DNA from: Microbacterium galbinum
GTDB lineage: Bacteria; Actinomycetota; Actinomycetes; Actinomycetales; Microbacteriaceae
Length of the DNA stretch: 64,000 bases
Direction: 5' to 3'
Assembly: GCF_023091225.1 (NCBI RefSeq)
Contig: NZ_JAHWXM010000002.1
Location: 490,078 to 554,077, forward strand
Shown piece after piece: positions 23,533 to 33,290 of this stretch (its first letter is position 1; each line of letters starts with the position of its first letter). The notes under the pieces are model-generated. The model was given only the letters and a program-made list of their open reading frames with translations. It was not told the origin of the DNA and did not search any database. The position numbers were made by a program, and so were the translations under genes.

Positions 23533-25134
23533 GTGTCAACCCCCACCCTTCACGCATCGGTCACGCTCGACCGCCTCACCTTCGCCTGGCCCGACGGCTC
23601 CACCGCCCTCGATTCCGTGTCGGGCGCCTTCGGCGCGGGTCGCACCGGCCTCGTCGGCCGCAACGGCGCCGGAAAGTCCACCCTGCTCCGCCTCATCGCC
23701 GGCGAACTCGACCCGACGGCGGGCACGGTGACCACCACCGGTGACGTCGCGTACCTGCCGCAGCAGCTCACGCTCGCCGTCGAACGACGCGTCGCCGACC
23801 TGCTCGGGGTCACGGCGGCGCTCGATGCCGTCCGCGCGATCGCGGCCGGCGACGTCGACCCCGCCCACTTCGACGCGGTCGGCGACGACTGGGACATCGA
23901 GGCGCGAGCCGCGGCATCCCTCGCCGAGGCCGGTCTCTCGCCCGAGTTCCTCGACCGTCGCGTCGGGGAGCTCTCGGGCGGTGAGGCGGTGCTCGTGGCG
24001 ATCGCCGGCATCCGTCTGCGGCGCGCCCCGATCACGCTCCTCGACGAACCCACCAACAACCTCGACCGCGACGCCCGCGCGAAGCTCGCCGCGATGGTGA
24101 CCTCGTGGAAGGGCACGCTCATCGTCGTCAGCCATGACGTCTCGCTGCTCGACAGGATGGACGACACCGCCGAACTGTTCGGCCGCACGCTGAGCGTGTT
24201 CGGTGGACCGTACTCCGAATGGCGCGCGTGGCTGGACGCCGAGCAGGATGCCGCGCGACAGGCCGAGCGCGATGCCGCCCAGGTCGTGCGCAAGGAGAAG
24301 CGCCAGCGCATCGAGGCCGAGACCAAGCTCGCGCACCGTGCGCGCACGGCCCGCAAGGCCGAGATCGAGAAACGCGTGCCGAAGATCATCGCGCACGGCC
24401 GGAAGATGGCCGCGGAGGTGTCGGCCGGCAAGCTTCGCACCGAGGTCGGGGCGAAGGAGGATGCCGCGCGCGCCGCCCTCGACGAGGCGGGGCGCCGCGT
24501 GCGCTCCGAGGCGTCGATGAAGATCGAGCTGCCCGACCCGCAGGTCTCGCGCAGCCGCCGCATCGCCACGATCGCCGATGCGGAGAGGTCGTGGGTCGTG
24601 CAGGGCCCCGAGCGGGTCGCGCTGATCGGGCGCAACGGTGCAGGCAAGACGACCCTGCTGGAGCGCCTGGTCGCCGGGGCCGCGTCGGAGGACGGACGGG
24701 CGGTTGCCGCCGCGCACGTCGATCACATCGGCTACCTGCCGCAGCGGGTCGACGGCCTCGACGGGACGCTCACCGTGTTCGAGAACATCACCGCGGCCGC
24801 TCCGCACGTGCCCGAGAAGGAGTTGCGCAATCGGCTCGCACGCTTCCTCATCCGCGGCGCGACGGCCGACCGGCCGGTGGGGGCCCTGTCGGGAGGCGAG
24901 CGCTTCCGCGTCGCGCTGGCGACGCTGCTGCTGGCGGATCCCGCGCCGCAGCTCGTGGTGCTCGACGAGCCGACGAACAACCTCGACCTCGACACGGTCG
25001 ACCAGCTCGTCGACGCGCTGACGGCGTACCGCGGCGCCGTGCTGGTCGTGAGCCACGACGACGCCTTCCTCTCCCGTCTCGCTCTCGATCTCACTCTCGA
25101 GATCGACGGCGAGGGGATGCTGCAGGAGGTGTGA
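23533..25134 (+). CDS. ABC-F family ATP-binding protein, antibiotic-resistance-like
   Basis: This 533-residue protein has two ABC cassettes and no membrane part. The first has GRNGAGKST, LSGGEAVLVA and LLDEPTNNLD; the second has GRNGAGKTT, LSGGERFRVA and VLDEPTNNLD; both keep the catalytic Glu. About 100 residues of charged coiled-coil link them (KEKRQRIEAETKLAHRARTA...), matching the interdomain P-site tRNA-interaction linker of ABC-F proteins. These bind the ribosomal E site; resistance types dislodge macrolides, lincosamides or pleuromutilins. Its length and actinobacterial origin recall TlrC/CarA-type proteins. AGGAGA precedes the GTG; an in-frame extension to 23485 has no SD and is rejected. 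The long leader hints at regulated expression. Confidence 0.87.
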   Translation: MSTPTLHASVTLDRLTFAWPDGSTALDSVSGAFGAGRTGLVGRNGAGKSTLLRLIAGELDPTAGTVTTTGDVAYLPQQLTLAVERRVADLLGVTAALDAVRAIAAGDVDPAHFDAVGDDWDIEARAAASLAEAGLSPEFLDRRVGELSGGEAVLVAIAGIRLRRAPITLLDEPTNNLDRDARAKLAAMVTSWKGTLIVVSHDVSLLDRMDDTAELFGRTLSVFGGPYSEWRAWLDAEQDAARQAERDAAQVVRKEKRQRIEAETKLAHRARTARKAEIEKRVPKIIAHGRKMAAEVSAGKLRTEVGAKEDAARAALDEAGRRVRSEASMKIELPDPQVSRSRRIATIADAERSWVVQGPERVALIGRNGAGKTTLLERLVAGAASEDGRAVAAAHVDHIGYLPQRVDGLDGTLTVFENITAAAPHVPEKELRNRLARFLIRGATADRPVGALSGGERFRVALATLLLADPAPQLVVLDEPTNNLDLDTVDQLVDALTAYRGAVLVVSHDDAFLSRLALDLTLEIDGEGMLQEV

Positions 25135-25149
25135 GCGGCCGGAGCGCGC

Positions 25150-26220
25150 TCACTCGAAGGTCACGACGAGCGCGCTCCCGCTGACCTCGACCGTGCCGCT
25201 CGTTGACAGCTCGCCCTCGAAGGTCACCGGCTCCGCGGCATCCGCCGGGGCGTAGACGGCCCGGACGGCTCCTCCCCGTGCGACGAACAGCTCGCCGTCG
25301 AGCAGCAACTCGACGGTCGGGTACGTGTCGACGGTCCATTCGACCTCGACGGTGCGGGCGTCCAACGGCGCGCTCAACGGGCATCCGTCGACCCGCCAGG
25401 TGGTCTGCGTGGCGCACTCGTCGAGATGCGCGTCGACTTGGCGCTGCACCTCCTCCGAGAAGTTCGCGTTCGGGACGACGGCGACCTTCCGCGTTCCGTC
25501 CGGCGCGCCGGTGATGACGAGTTCGTCGATATCCGTCTCGTAGAACGTGTCATCGATCGCCGCGACCGGGTACACCGCCGGGTACAGCGCGAGCGGCAGG
25601 ACCTCGCCCGAATCGACCGTCGGCGTCTCGACACCGCCGAGGAGGAACGCCGGGTCCTCCTCCGTGACGATGAAGCGGTCGGTCAGCGCAGTCCTGACCT
25701 GCCACTGCCCGGACTCCTCGTCGCGGGCGAGCGAGAGGGTCGTGTCGTGCCGCTCTCCCGCCAGGGCGAAGGACACGTCCACGCTCGTGACGCTCGCGGC
25801 GTCATCGGCGTCTGCGGGGGCATCGACGACGACGTCCCGAATCCGTTCGGTCGCGGCCCCGAGCACCTCGTCGGTCAGCATCGACGGGTCGTCCAGCTTC
25901 TCGATCTCCTGCGGCCGGGGTGCCACGAGAGCCGCGGCCGCGGTGGCGTCGCCGTCGGCGATGTGCTGGAGGTATTGCTCGGCGACCTCACCGGCGCTCG
26001 GCCCGCGGTTCGCACCGTTCACCGCCACCAGGACACCGGCGATCACCGCCGCGAGGACCGCGGCTCCGACGAACACCCACAGGAGGATCCACGCACCCGC
26101 GCGGGTACGGCGCGGCGGCCCGGGGTGCGCGCCGGGATGAGGCGGCGATGGATGCTGCGGCGTGGAATTCTGCGGCGCCGGAACGCCGTGGGCAGGCTGC
26201 GGTGCATGCGGATCGGTCAT
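25150..26220 (-). CDS. membrane-anchored hypothetical protein with proline-rich N-terminus
   Basis: This 356-residue protein has about 40 Pro/His-rich residues in the cytoplasm, one membrane helix (AGAWILLWVFVGAAVLAAVIAGVLVAV), then about 285 exported residues. GPSAGEVAEQYLQHIADGDATAAAALV begins an NTF2/DUF4878-like lipoprotein-type domain. The rest is acidic and beta-rich with a possible disulphide (CATQTTWRVDGC). GGGGGAG before the ATG at 26220 supports that start over one at 26244. I cannot assign a function. It is convergent with the ABC-F gene (15 bases apart). Confidence 0.68.
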   Translation of the reverse strand: MTDPHAPQPAHGVPAPQNSTPQHPSPPHPGAHPGPPRRTRAGAWILLWVFVGAAVLAAVIAGVLVAVNGANRGPSAGEVAEQYLQHIADGDATAAAALVAPRPQEIEKLDDPSMLTDEVLGAATERIRDVVVDAPADADDAASVTSVDVSFALAGERHDTTLSLARDEESGQWQVRTALTDRFIVTEEDPAFLLGGVETPTVDSGEVLPLALYPAVYPVAAIDDTFYETDIDELVITGAPDGTRKVAVVPNANFSEEVQRQVDAHLDECATQTTWRVDGCPLSAPLDARTVEVEWTVDTYPTVELLLDGELFVARGGAVRAVYAPADAAEPVTFEGELSTSGTVEVSGSALVVTFE

Positions 26221-26264
26221 CGTCTCCCCCTGGTCGATCTGCACCCACCGTATCGGTCATGCCG

Positions 26265-26672
26265 TCAGGGCCGCCTGCTCCGCATCGCCCGCATGTGGGA
26301 GATCTCGGGGTCGGCGGCGTGGAGCGCATAGTCGTCGGATTCGCGCGCGACGAGGGCGACACGGCCCTGAGCGTCGTGGTGGAGGCCCCAGCCGTAGCGC
26401 TTGCCGAGCGGCGAGGAACGCAGGCAGGGGCGCCCGACGGAGAAGAACAGGGCACGCTCGACGGCGTCGTCGACGGCGATTCCCGCTCGCAGGGCAAACG
26501 TCTCGAACACCACGTCGTCCGACGTGCGGCCGTACGGATGCTCGGCGATCAGCCGGTAGTGCAGGGCGGCGATCGTGGGCTTCTCGCTCGCGGGCGGCTC
26601 GACCGCGTGATCGGTCGGGCAGTCCTCGGCGACCTCGATGAACGCGTCGTGGTAGTTCGTGGTGTGCGCCAT
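26265..26672 (-). CDS. DUF6157 family protein
   Basis: The 135-residue protein begins MAHTTNYHDAFIEVAEDCP and continues with AALHYRLIAEHPYGRTSDDVVFE and a C-terminal GWGLHHDAQGRVALV. That is the DUF6157 family, a small cytoplasmic protein of unknown function widespread in soil actinobacteria. The start has no good SD; the frame upstream contains no conserved sequence. It is divergent from lhr, with 69 bases between starts. Confidence 0.78.
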   Translation of the reverse strand: MAHTTNYHDAFIEVAEDCPTDHAVEPPASEKPTIAALHYRLIAEHPYGRTSDDVVFETFALRAGIAVDDAVERALFFSVGRPCLRSSPLGKRYGWGLHHDAQGRVALVARESDDYALHAADPEISHMRAMRSRRP

Positions 26673-26741
26673 GGATACAGCATGCGCCCCGCCTCCGACA
26701 ACCGTCGAGCCCATGTCGGTGGCCCGGGCCAAGATGGACGT

Positions 26742-29700
26742 ATGAGTGACGTGCTCGAGCGCTTCACCCCGCCCACGCAGGATTGGTTCCGGGGTGCGTT
26801 CCCCGCGCCCACTCCCGCGCAGGCGGGTGCGTGGGAGGCGATCTCGGCGGGCAAACACGCCCTCGTGGTCGCGCCCACGGGCTCGGGCAAGACGCTGTCG
26901 GCGTTCCTCTGGGCGATCGACAGCGTCTTCCGCGAGCGCATGGCCGAACCGGATGCACCCGCGAAGAAGAAGGACGACGCCCCGCGCACGCGCATCCTGT
27001 ACATCTCGCCGCTCAAGGCGCTGGGCGTCGACGTCGAGCGCAATCTGCGCTCCCCGCTCGTCGGCATCGGGCAGTCGGCCCGGCGGCTCGGGGCTCCGTC
27101 GCCGACGGTGACCGTCGGTGTCCGCTCGGGCGACACCACCTCGAGCGACCGGCGCAAGCTGGTCTCCGATCCGCCCGACATCCTCATCACCACGCCCGAA
27201 TCGCTCTACCTCATGCTCACGAGCCGCGCGGGAGAGACGCTGCGCGGCGTGCACACCGTCATCATCGACGAGGTGCACGCGGTCGCCGCCACCAAGCGCG
27301 GCGCCCACCTGGCGGTGAGCCTCGAACGCCTCGACGCGCTGCGGTCGTCGTACGGTGCCGAGGCCCCGGCGCAGCGCATCGGCCTCTCGGCGACCGTGCG
27401 CCCGATCGACGAGGTCGCCCGCTTCCTCGGCGGTTCCGCGCCCGTCGAGATCGTGGCGCCCCGGGCATCGAAGACCTTCGAGCTGGGCGTCGTCGTGCCG
27501 ATGGACGACATGACGAATCCGCCGCCGCCTCCGGGCAGCGGTGCCGACTCCCCGACAGCGGATGCCGAGTACACCGAGGTGACGGGATCGGTCTGGCCGC
27601 ACGTCGAGGAGGCGATCGTCGATCGCATCCTGCAGAACAACTCGACGATCGTGTTCGCGAACTCGCGCCGCCTCGCCGAGCGCCTGACCGGCCGGTTGAA
27701 CGAGATCTACTCCGAGCGCACCGGTGTCGAGCTGCCCGACCAGACGGTCCCCGCCCAGATGATGGCGCAGGCGGGTGCCACCGCGGGCGCCGATCCCGTG
27801 CTGGCCAAGGCGCACCACGGCTCTGTCTCGAAGGAGCAGCGCGCTCTCGTCGAGGAGGAGCTCAAGTCGGGCGTGCTGCGCTGCGTCGTCGCGACGAGCA
27901 GCCTCGAACTCGGCATCGACATGGGGGCCGTCGACCTCGTCATCCAGGTCGAGGCTCCACCGTCGGCGGCATCGGGCCTCCAGCGCGTCGGCCGGGCCGG
28001 GCACCAGGTCGGCGAGATCAGCCGCGCGGCGCTGTTCCCGAAGCACCGGGGTGACGTGCTGCACACCGCGATCGTGACCGAGCGGATGCTCGCGGGCAAG
28101 ATCGAGGCCATCCAGGTGCCCCGCAACCCGCTCGACATCCTCGCCCAGCAGACCGTCGCGGCGAGCGCGCTGGGAGCGATCAGCGTCGAGGAGTGGTTCG
28201 ACACGGTGCGCCGCTCGGCGCCGTTCCAATCGCTCCCGCGGTCGGCGTACGAGGCGACGCTCGATCTGCTCGCCGGGCGCTTCCCGTCCGACGAGTTCGC
28301 CGAGCTGCGCCCGCGCCTGGTCTGGGATCGCGACGCCGGCACGCTCACGGGGCGTCCGGGCGCGCAGCGCATCGCGGTCACGAGCGGCGGCACGATCCCC
28401 GACCGCGGGCTGTTCGGGGTGTTCGTGGCGGGCGAGTCGACGGGCGCCCGGGTCGGCGAGCTCGACGAGGAGATGGTCTACGAATCACGCGTGGGCGATG
28501 TGTTCACGCTCGGCACGACCAGCTGGCGGATCGCCGAGATCACGCACGACCGCGTGAACGTGATCCCCGCGTACGGCCAGCCCGGCAAGGTGCCGTTCTG
28601 GCACGGCGACGGCATCGGGCGACCGTTCGAACTGGGCGAGGCCCTCGGCGCGTTCTCGCGCGAGGTGTCGGCGGCGACCCCCGAGAAGGCGGCGCAGCGC
28701 CTCATCGACGCCGGGCTCGACGAGCAGGCCCGCGCGAATCTGCTCGCCCACCTCAGCGAGCAGCGCGAGGCCACGGGCACCCTCCCGACCGACCGCACGC
28801 TCACGGTCGAGCGCGGCCGCGACGAGGTCGGCGACTGGCGCGTGATCCTGCACTCCCCCTACGGCATGAAGGTGCACGCACCGTGGGCGCTGGCGATCAA
28901 CGCCCGGGTGCGCGAACGCCTGGGCGTCGAGGGGTCTGCGGTCGCGAGCGACGACGGCATCATCGTGCGCATCCCGGATGCCGAGGCCGAACCGCCCGGC
29001 GCCGAGCTGTTCGTCTTCGACCCCGACGAGATCGAGCACCTGGTGACCGAGGAGGTCGGAGGCTCGGCGCTCTTCGCCTCACGCTTCCGCGAGTGCGCGG
29101 CTCGTGCGCTGCTCATGCCGCGCACCAACCCCAACCGCCGCACCCCGCTCTGGCAGCAGCGCCAGCGCTCGGCGCAGCTGCTCGAGGTGGCGCGCCGGCA
29201 TCCGACGTTCCCGGTGATCCTCGAGACGCTCCGCGAAGTGCTGCAGGACGTCTACGACCTGCCCTCGCTGCGGCGGCTCGCGACCTCGATCGCCGATCGG
29301 CGCATCCGCCTCGTCGAGACGCAGCCCGCGCAGCCCTCGCCGTTCGCCCGCGACCTGCTCTTCGGCTACGTGGGCGCGTTCATGTACGAGGGCGACTCCC
29401 CGCTCGCCGAGCGCCGGGCCGCCGCGCTCTCGGTCGATCCCGCCCTGCTGGGCGAGCTGCTCGGCACCGTCGAGCTGCGCGAGCTGCTCGATCCCGAGGT
29501 CATCGTCCAGTCCGAACGCGAAGCGCAGCGCCTCGACCCCGAGCGCCGCGCGCGCGGACTCGAGGGCACGGCCGATCTGCTGCGCCTGCTCGGACCGCTC
29601 GACGCCGCCGAGGTCGCCGCGCGGCTCGCGCCGGAGGGCGATCGCGAAGCGGACGCCGATCGCGGACCGGACGACGATCACGAACCGAACGAGGCCGTCG

Positions 29701-31487
29701 CCGCGGCCCACCTCGACGCGCTCGTGCAGGCCCGGCGCGCCATCCCCGTGACGATCGCCGGGGTGCAGCGCATCGCGGCGATCGAAGACGCCGGGCGCCT
29801 CCGCGATGCGCTCGGCGCGGCGCTCCCCACCGGCATCCCGGTCGCGTTCCTCGAGCCGCTCGCCGATCCGCTCGGCGACCTCGTCGCGCGTCACGCGCGC
29901 ACCCACGGCCCCTTCACGACGGATGCCGTCGCCACCCGCTTCGGCATCGGCGCGGCGGTCGCGCGGCACACGCTCCAGCGGCTCGAGAATGCGGGCCGTC
30001 TCACGAGCGGTTACTTCCTGCCCGAGGCATCGGCCCCGGCCACCGGCTCCTCCGGGGCGGCGGGAGCGGGTGCAGGAACCCGGGACGACATCGAGTGGTG
30101 CGACACCGAGGTGCTGCGCCGCCTGCGTATGCGGTCGCTGGCTGCCATCCGCGGCAGCGTCGAACCGGTCTCGCCCGAAGCGTACGCGCGCTTCCTGCCC
30201 GACTGGCAGCACCTCACCCGCCCGCTCGAGGGCATCGACGGCGTGCTCGCCGTGATCGAGCAGTTCGCCGGGGTGCCCATCCCCGCGAGCGCCTGGGAGT
30301 CGTTGGTGCTGCCCTCCCGTGTGCGGGACTACACCCCGGGCATGCTCGACGAACTCACCTCCTCGGGAGAGGTCATCTGGTCGGGGCACGGCACTCTCCC
30401 CGGACGCGACGGATGGGTGTCGCTGCACCCCGCCGATCTCGCGCCGTTCACCCTTCCCGAGCCCGACGCGGAGATCGCGACCGACTCGCTCGAAGCCCGT
30501 CTGCTCGGGGCTCTCGGCGGGCCGGGTGCACGCGACGACGCCGCGACCCCCGGGGCCGGCGGGAGCATCGGGGTGGCCGGTGGGATCGGCGGTGCGTACT
30601 TCGCGGCGCAGCTCAAGGAGATGACCGGTGCCGAGAACGAGCAGTCGGTGCTCGAGGCGCTGTGGTCGCTCACCTGGTCGGGGCACGTCACCAACGACAC
30701 GTTCGCTCCGATCCGCTCGCTCCTCGGGGGCGGGTCGCAGGCGCACCGGGTGACCCGCCGCGCCCCGCGCACGCGCACGTACCGTGGCGTCTCCCTGGGA
30801 CGCACCCCCGCGCGCCCCACCGCGATCGGCGGACGCTGGTCGCTCCTCCCCGCCGCCGAGACCGACCCCGCCCGCCGTGCGACCGTGACCGCCGGGCTCC
30901 TGCTCGACCGCTACGGCGTCGTGACGCGCGGTGCCGTGCAGGCCGAGGGCGTACCGGGCGGGTTCGCCCAGGCGTACCGGGTGCTCGCCGGCTTCGAGGA
31001 GGCCGGGCACTGCCGCCGCGGCTACGTGATCGAGAAGCTGGGGGCGGCGCAGTTCGCGGCATCCGCCACCGTCGACCGCCTGCGCACGTTCGCGGGTCTC
31101 GCCGACCCGCCGCCCCGCAAGGCCGTCACCCTCGCCGCGACCGACCCAGCGAACCCCTACGGGGCGGCCCTCGGCTGGCCGCGCCGCGACGGCGTCTCGC
31201 ACCGCCCCGGGCGCAAGGCCGGCGGGCTCGTGGTCATCGTCGACGGCGCGCTCGTGCTGTACCTCGAGCGCGGCGGGCGCACGGTTCTGTCCTTCACCGA
31301 CGACGCCGAGGTGCTGCGCGCCGCCGCCGCCGACCTCGCCGCCACCGCCCGCGCTCGACGGCTCGACACTCTCACCGTCGAGAAGATCGACGGAGAGGGC
31401 GTCTACGGCACCCCGCTCGCTCTCGCCCTGCAGGATGCCGGGTTCGTCGCGACACCGCGCGGTTTCACGCTCCGCAAGGCGGTGTGA
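26742..31487 (+). CDS. lhr: Lhr-type ATP-dependent DNA/RNA helicase
   Basis: At 1581 residues this is a full-length Lhr. RecA1 has the Q-motif region, Walker A APTGSGKT (Lys50, Thr51), LYISPLKALGVDVERNL, the DEVH box (Asp176) and the LSATVRP motif. RecA2 has STIVFANSRR, VVATSSLELGIDMGAVD and QRVGRAGHQ. Then come a winged-helix, the Lhr beta-barrel and a long C-terminal region (about residues 870-1581) of winged-helix repeats with the Lhr-specific ELVRRL-like core. Mycobacterial Lhr is a DNA-damage-induced 3'-5' helicase that prefers RNA:DNA hybrids. A short, low-complexity Glu/Asp/Arg insert lies near residues 965-985. EI24 and nei follow on the same strand, so a DNA-repair transcription unit is possible. 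Confidence 0.93.
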   Translation: MSDVLERFTPPTQDWFRGAFPAPTPAQAGAWEAISAGKHALVVAPTGSGKTLSAFLWAIDSVFRERMAEPDAPAKKKDDAPRTRILYISPLKALGVDVERNLRSPLVGIGQSARRLGAPSPTVTVGVRSGDTTSSDRRKLVSDPPDILITTPESLYLMLTSRAGETLRGVHTVIIDEVHAVAATKRGAHLAVSLERLDALRSSYGAEAPAQRIGLSATVRPIDEVARFLGGSAPVEIVAPRASKTFELGVVVPMDDMTNPPPPPGSGADSPTADAEYTEVTGSVWPHVEEAIVDRILQNNSTIVFANSRRLAERLTGRLNEIYSERTGVELPDQTVPAQMMAQAGATAGADPVLAKAHHGSVSKEQRALVEEELKSGVLRCVVATSSLELGIDMGAVDLVIQVEAPPSAASGLQRVGRAGHQVGEISRAALFPKHRGDVLHTAIVTERMLAGKIEAIQVPRNPLDILAQQTVAASALGAISVEEWFDTVRRSAPFQSLPRSAYEATLDLLAGRFPSDEFAELRPRLVWDRDAGTLTGRPGAQRIAVTSGGTIPDRGLFGVFVAGESTGARVGELDEEMVYESRVGDVFTLGTTSWRIAEITHDRVNVIPAYGQPGKVPFWHGDGIGRPFELGEALGAFSREVSAATPEKAAQRLIDAGLDEQARANLLAHLSEQREATGTLPTDRTLTVERGRDEVGDWRVILHSPYGMKVHAPWALAINARVRERLGVEGSAVASDDGIIVRIPDAEAEPPGAELFVFDPDEIEHLVTEEVGGSALFASRFRECAARALLMPRTNPNRRTPLWQQRQRSAQLLEVARRHPTFPVILETLREVLQDVYDLPSLRRLATSIADRRIRLVETQPAQPSPFARDLLFGYVGAFMYEGDSPLAERRAAALSVDPALLGELLGTVELRELLDPEVIVQSEREAQRLDPERRARGLEGTADLLRLLGPLDAAEVAARLAPEGDREADADRGPDDDHEPNEAVAAAHLDALVQARRAIPVTIAGVQRIAAIEDAGRLRDALGAALPTGIPVAFLEPLADPLGDLVARHARTHGPFTTDAVATRFGIGAAVARHTLQRLENAGRLTSGYFLPEASAPATGSSGAAGAGAGTRDDIEWCDTEVLRRLRMRSLAAIRGSVEPVSPEAYARFLPDWQHLTRPLEGIDGVLAVIEQFAGVPIPASAWESLVLPSRVRDYTPGMLDELTSSGEVIWSGHGTLPGRDGWVSLHPADLAPFTLPEPDAEIATDSLEARLLGALGGPGARDDAATPGAGGSIGVAGGIGGAYFAAQLKEMTGAENEQSVLEALWSLTWSGHVTNDTFAPIRSLLGGGSQAHRVTRRAPRTRTYRGVSLGRTPARPTAIGGRWSLLPAAETDPARRATVTAGLLLDRYGVVTRGAVQAEGVPGGFAQAYRVLAGFEEAGHCRRGYVIEKLGAAQFAASATVDRLRTFAGLADPPPRKAVTLAATDPANPYGAALGWPRRDGVSHRPGRKAGGLVVIVDGALVLYLERGGRTVLSFTDDAEVLRAAAADLAATARARRLDTLTVEKIDGEGVYGTPLALALQDAGFVATPRGFTLRKAV

Positions 31488-31550
31488 CCCGCACCCGCCT
31501 CTGCCCGCCCGCCACCGCCCGCTCATCCGCCCCCCTCTACTGTGAGAGTC

Positions 31551-32435
31551 ATGATCCGAGAGTTCGTCACCGGCGTCCGCCTTCTGCTGCGCGGGTTCTC
31601 CGTATGGCGCACCCGCCCCGGACTCATGGCGCTGGGGCTCGTGCCGGCGGTCATCGCCCTCGTGCTGCTCATCGCCGCGATCCTCCCGCTGGTGCTGGGC
31701 ATGGGGTCGATCACGGCGTGGGCCACGCCCTTCGCCGACGGCTGGGTCGAGCCCTGGCGGTCGTTGTTCCGCACCGCGGTCGGGTTCGTCATCGTCGCCG
31801 CCGCCGTCTTCCTCGCGAGCGCCGTGTTCACGGCCCTGACCCTCACCATCGGCGATCCCTTCTATCAGCGCATCTGGCACGCGGTCGAGGTCGACCTCGG
31901 CGATCCGCCGCCGACCGACGGCGGCAGTTTCTGGACGACGATCGGCGAGGGCCTGCGCCTCGTGGTGCTGGGCGTGCTCATCGCGATCGTGGTGCTGATC
32001 GCCGGCCTCCTGCCCCTCGTGGGCGGTTTCGTCGGCCCCGTGCTCGGCGTGGTCCTCTCGGGACGCCTCCTCGCACGCGAACTCACCGGGCGCGCGTTCG
32101 ACGCCCGAGACCTCACCCCCGCCGACCGCGCCGCTCTGTTCGCGGGCAGCCGAGCGCGCGTGCTCGGCTTCGGCGTCGCCACCCAGCTCTGCTTCCTCGT
32201 GCCCGGCGGTGCCGTCGCGGTCATGCCCGCCGCCGTCGCCGGTTCGACGATGCTCAGCCGCAGCATGCAGGAACGCAGCCGCAGCATGCAGGAACGCAGC
32301 CGCAGCATGCAGGAACGCAGCCGCAGCATGCAAGAACGCAGCCGCAGCATGCAGGAACGCAGCCGCAGCATGCATAACCACGACGTTGCCGCGCCGAGCG
32401 CTCCCCCGCCCCCGCCCCCGGCCGGACCCCGCTGA
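31551..32435 (+). CDS. EI24-domain membrane protein with C-terminal heptad-size repeats
   Basis: This 294-residue protein starts MIREFVTGVRLLLRGFSVWRTRPGLMALGLVP and has four to five membrane helices with a soluble loop (FYQRIWHAVEVDLGDPPP). That is the EI24/CysZ-like family of bacterial membrane proteins. After the last helix the tail consists of five copies of a seven-residue unit RSMQERS plus a partial copy, then a polyproline stretch. That tail is not part of the family and comes from a 21-bp DNA repeat. TACTGT and seven bases precede the ATG (leaderless). Its stop overlaps the nei start (TGATG), showing coupling. Confidence 0.82.
   Translation: MIREFVTGVRLLLRGFSVWRTRPGLMALGLVPAVIALVLLIAAILPLVLGMGSITAWATPFADGWVEPWRSLFRTAVGFVIVAAAVFLASAVFTALTLTIGDPFYQRIWHAVEVDLGDPPPTDGGSFWTTIGEGLRLVVLGVLIAIVVLIAGLLPLVGGFVGPVLGVVLSGRLLARELTGRAFDARDLTPADRAALFAGSRARVLGFGVATQLCFLVPGGAVAVMPAAVAGSTMLSRSMQERSRSMQERSRSMQERSRSMQERSRSMQERSRSMHNHDVAAPSAPPPPPPAGPR
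32259..32374 (+). repeat. 21-bp in-frame tandem repeat in the EI24 gene
   Basis: There are five complete 21-bp units from 32259 to 32363 and a partial sixth to 32374. Units are identical except for one base in the fourth (GCAAGAAC for GCAGGAAC). Because 21 is a multiple of three, copy-number changes would lengthen or shorten the tail without a frameshift. The near identity suggests recent expansion. Confidence 0.92.
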
Positions 32436-33208
32436 TGCCCGAGGGAGATACCGTCTTCCGCACGGCGCGGCGGCTCGACGAGGCGTTGGCCGGTGGCACC
32501 GTGACGCGATTCGACCTGCGGGTGCCGCGCTTCGCGACCGCCGATCTCACGGGCCAGACGGTGCACGGAGCGGCACCTCGGGGCAAGCATCTGCTCCTGC
32601 GCATCGGCGAGAGCACGCTGCATTCCCATCTGCGCATGGACGGTGCGTGGTTCGTCTACCGACCGGGTGAGAAGTGGCGGCATCCGGCGTTCAAGGTCCG
32701 CGCGATCGTCGGCACGGCCGAGCGCGAAGCGGTCGGCGTCGACATCGCCGAGATCGAGTTGGTGCCCACCCGCGACGAAGACGATCTCGTGGGCTACCTC
32801 GGCCCCGATCCGCTCTCCGCCGACTGGAATCCCGCAGAGGCGGCCCGGCGCATCTCGGCCGATGCGCGCAGCATCCACGTCGCCCTGCTCGACCAGCGCA
32901 ACGTGGCGGGCTTCGGCAACGAGTACGCCGCGGAACTCCTGTTCCTGCGGGGAATCCTGCCGACCACGCCGGCCGCGGAGGTCGACGCCGCGGCCCTACT
33001 CGACCTCGGCACGCGCACAATCCGCGCCAACCGCGACCGCCGCAACCGCACGTTCACCGGGATCGATCGGCCGGGCCAGGCCACCTGGGTCTACGGCCGC
33101 GCGGGGCGACCGTGCCGACGGTGCGGAACGCTCATCCGACGGGGCGAACAGGGCGCGGATCCGACGCGTGAGCGCATCACCTTCTGGTGCCCCGTGTGCC
33201 AGCGCTGA
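32435..33208 (+). CDS. nei: Fpg/Nei-family DNA glycosylase, Nei type
   Basis: The 257-residue protein starts MPEGDTVFRTA. Pro2 is the catalytic nucleophile, Glu3 is the acid, and PEGDTV is typical of Nei rather than Fpg (PELPEV). GKHLLLRIGESTLHSHLRMDG follows, with the H2TH region VAGFGNEYAAELLF and a C-terminal zinc finger (CRRCGTLI...FWCPVCQR, four cysteines). It should excise oxidised pyrimidines and nick the strand by beta/delta elimination. It is translationally coupled to EI24 (overlap TGATG) and downstream of lhr. Confidence 0.92.
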   Translation: MPEGDTVFRTARRLDEALAGGTVTRFDLRVPRFATADLTGQTVHGAAPRGKHLLLRIGESTLHSHLRMDGAWFVYRPGEKWRHPAFKVRAIVGTAEREAVGVDIAEIELVPTRDEDDLVGYLGPDPLSADWNPAEAARRISADARSIHVALLDQRNVAGFGNEYAAELLFLRGILPTTPAAEVDAAALLDLGTRTIRANRDRRNRTFTGIDRPGQATWVYGRAGRPCRRCGTLIRRGEQGADPTRERITFWCPVCQR

Positions 33209-33290
33209 CCGGTTCCATACCGGGGAATGAATCCCGTAGGCGCGTGGTTATTGATAGCACTGGGGAAAACCCCGGAGCACGGGAGGAATC

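Noticed and set aside
32259..32374. Possible CRISPR or iteron origin at the EI24 repeat
   Set aside because: The repeats are contiguous, exactly in frame and inside a coding region; no rep gene or AT-rich stretch is near.
28193..32377. 1394-codon plus-strand frame overlapping lhr in another phase
   Set aside because: Arg-rich filler; the lhr frame has complete helicase motifs over the same bases.
29079..32381. 1100-codon open frame on the minus strand, antisense to lhr, EI24 and nei
   Set aside because: It is the antisense shadow of a GC-rich helicase gene; its composition is His/Asp/Arg/Glu-rich without domains, and repeats at its start are the reverse of the EI24 VNTR.
33209..33290. Possible small RNA or riboswitch after nei (GGGGAAAACCCC and AT-rich stretch)
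   Set aside because: Only one tiny hairpin and no recognisable consensus; more likely the promoter and leader of the next gene.
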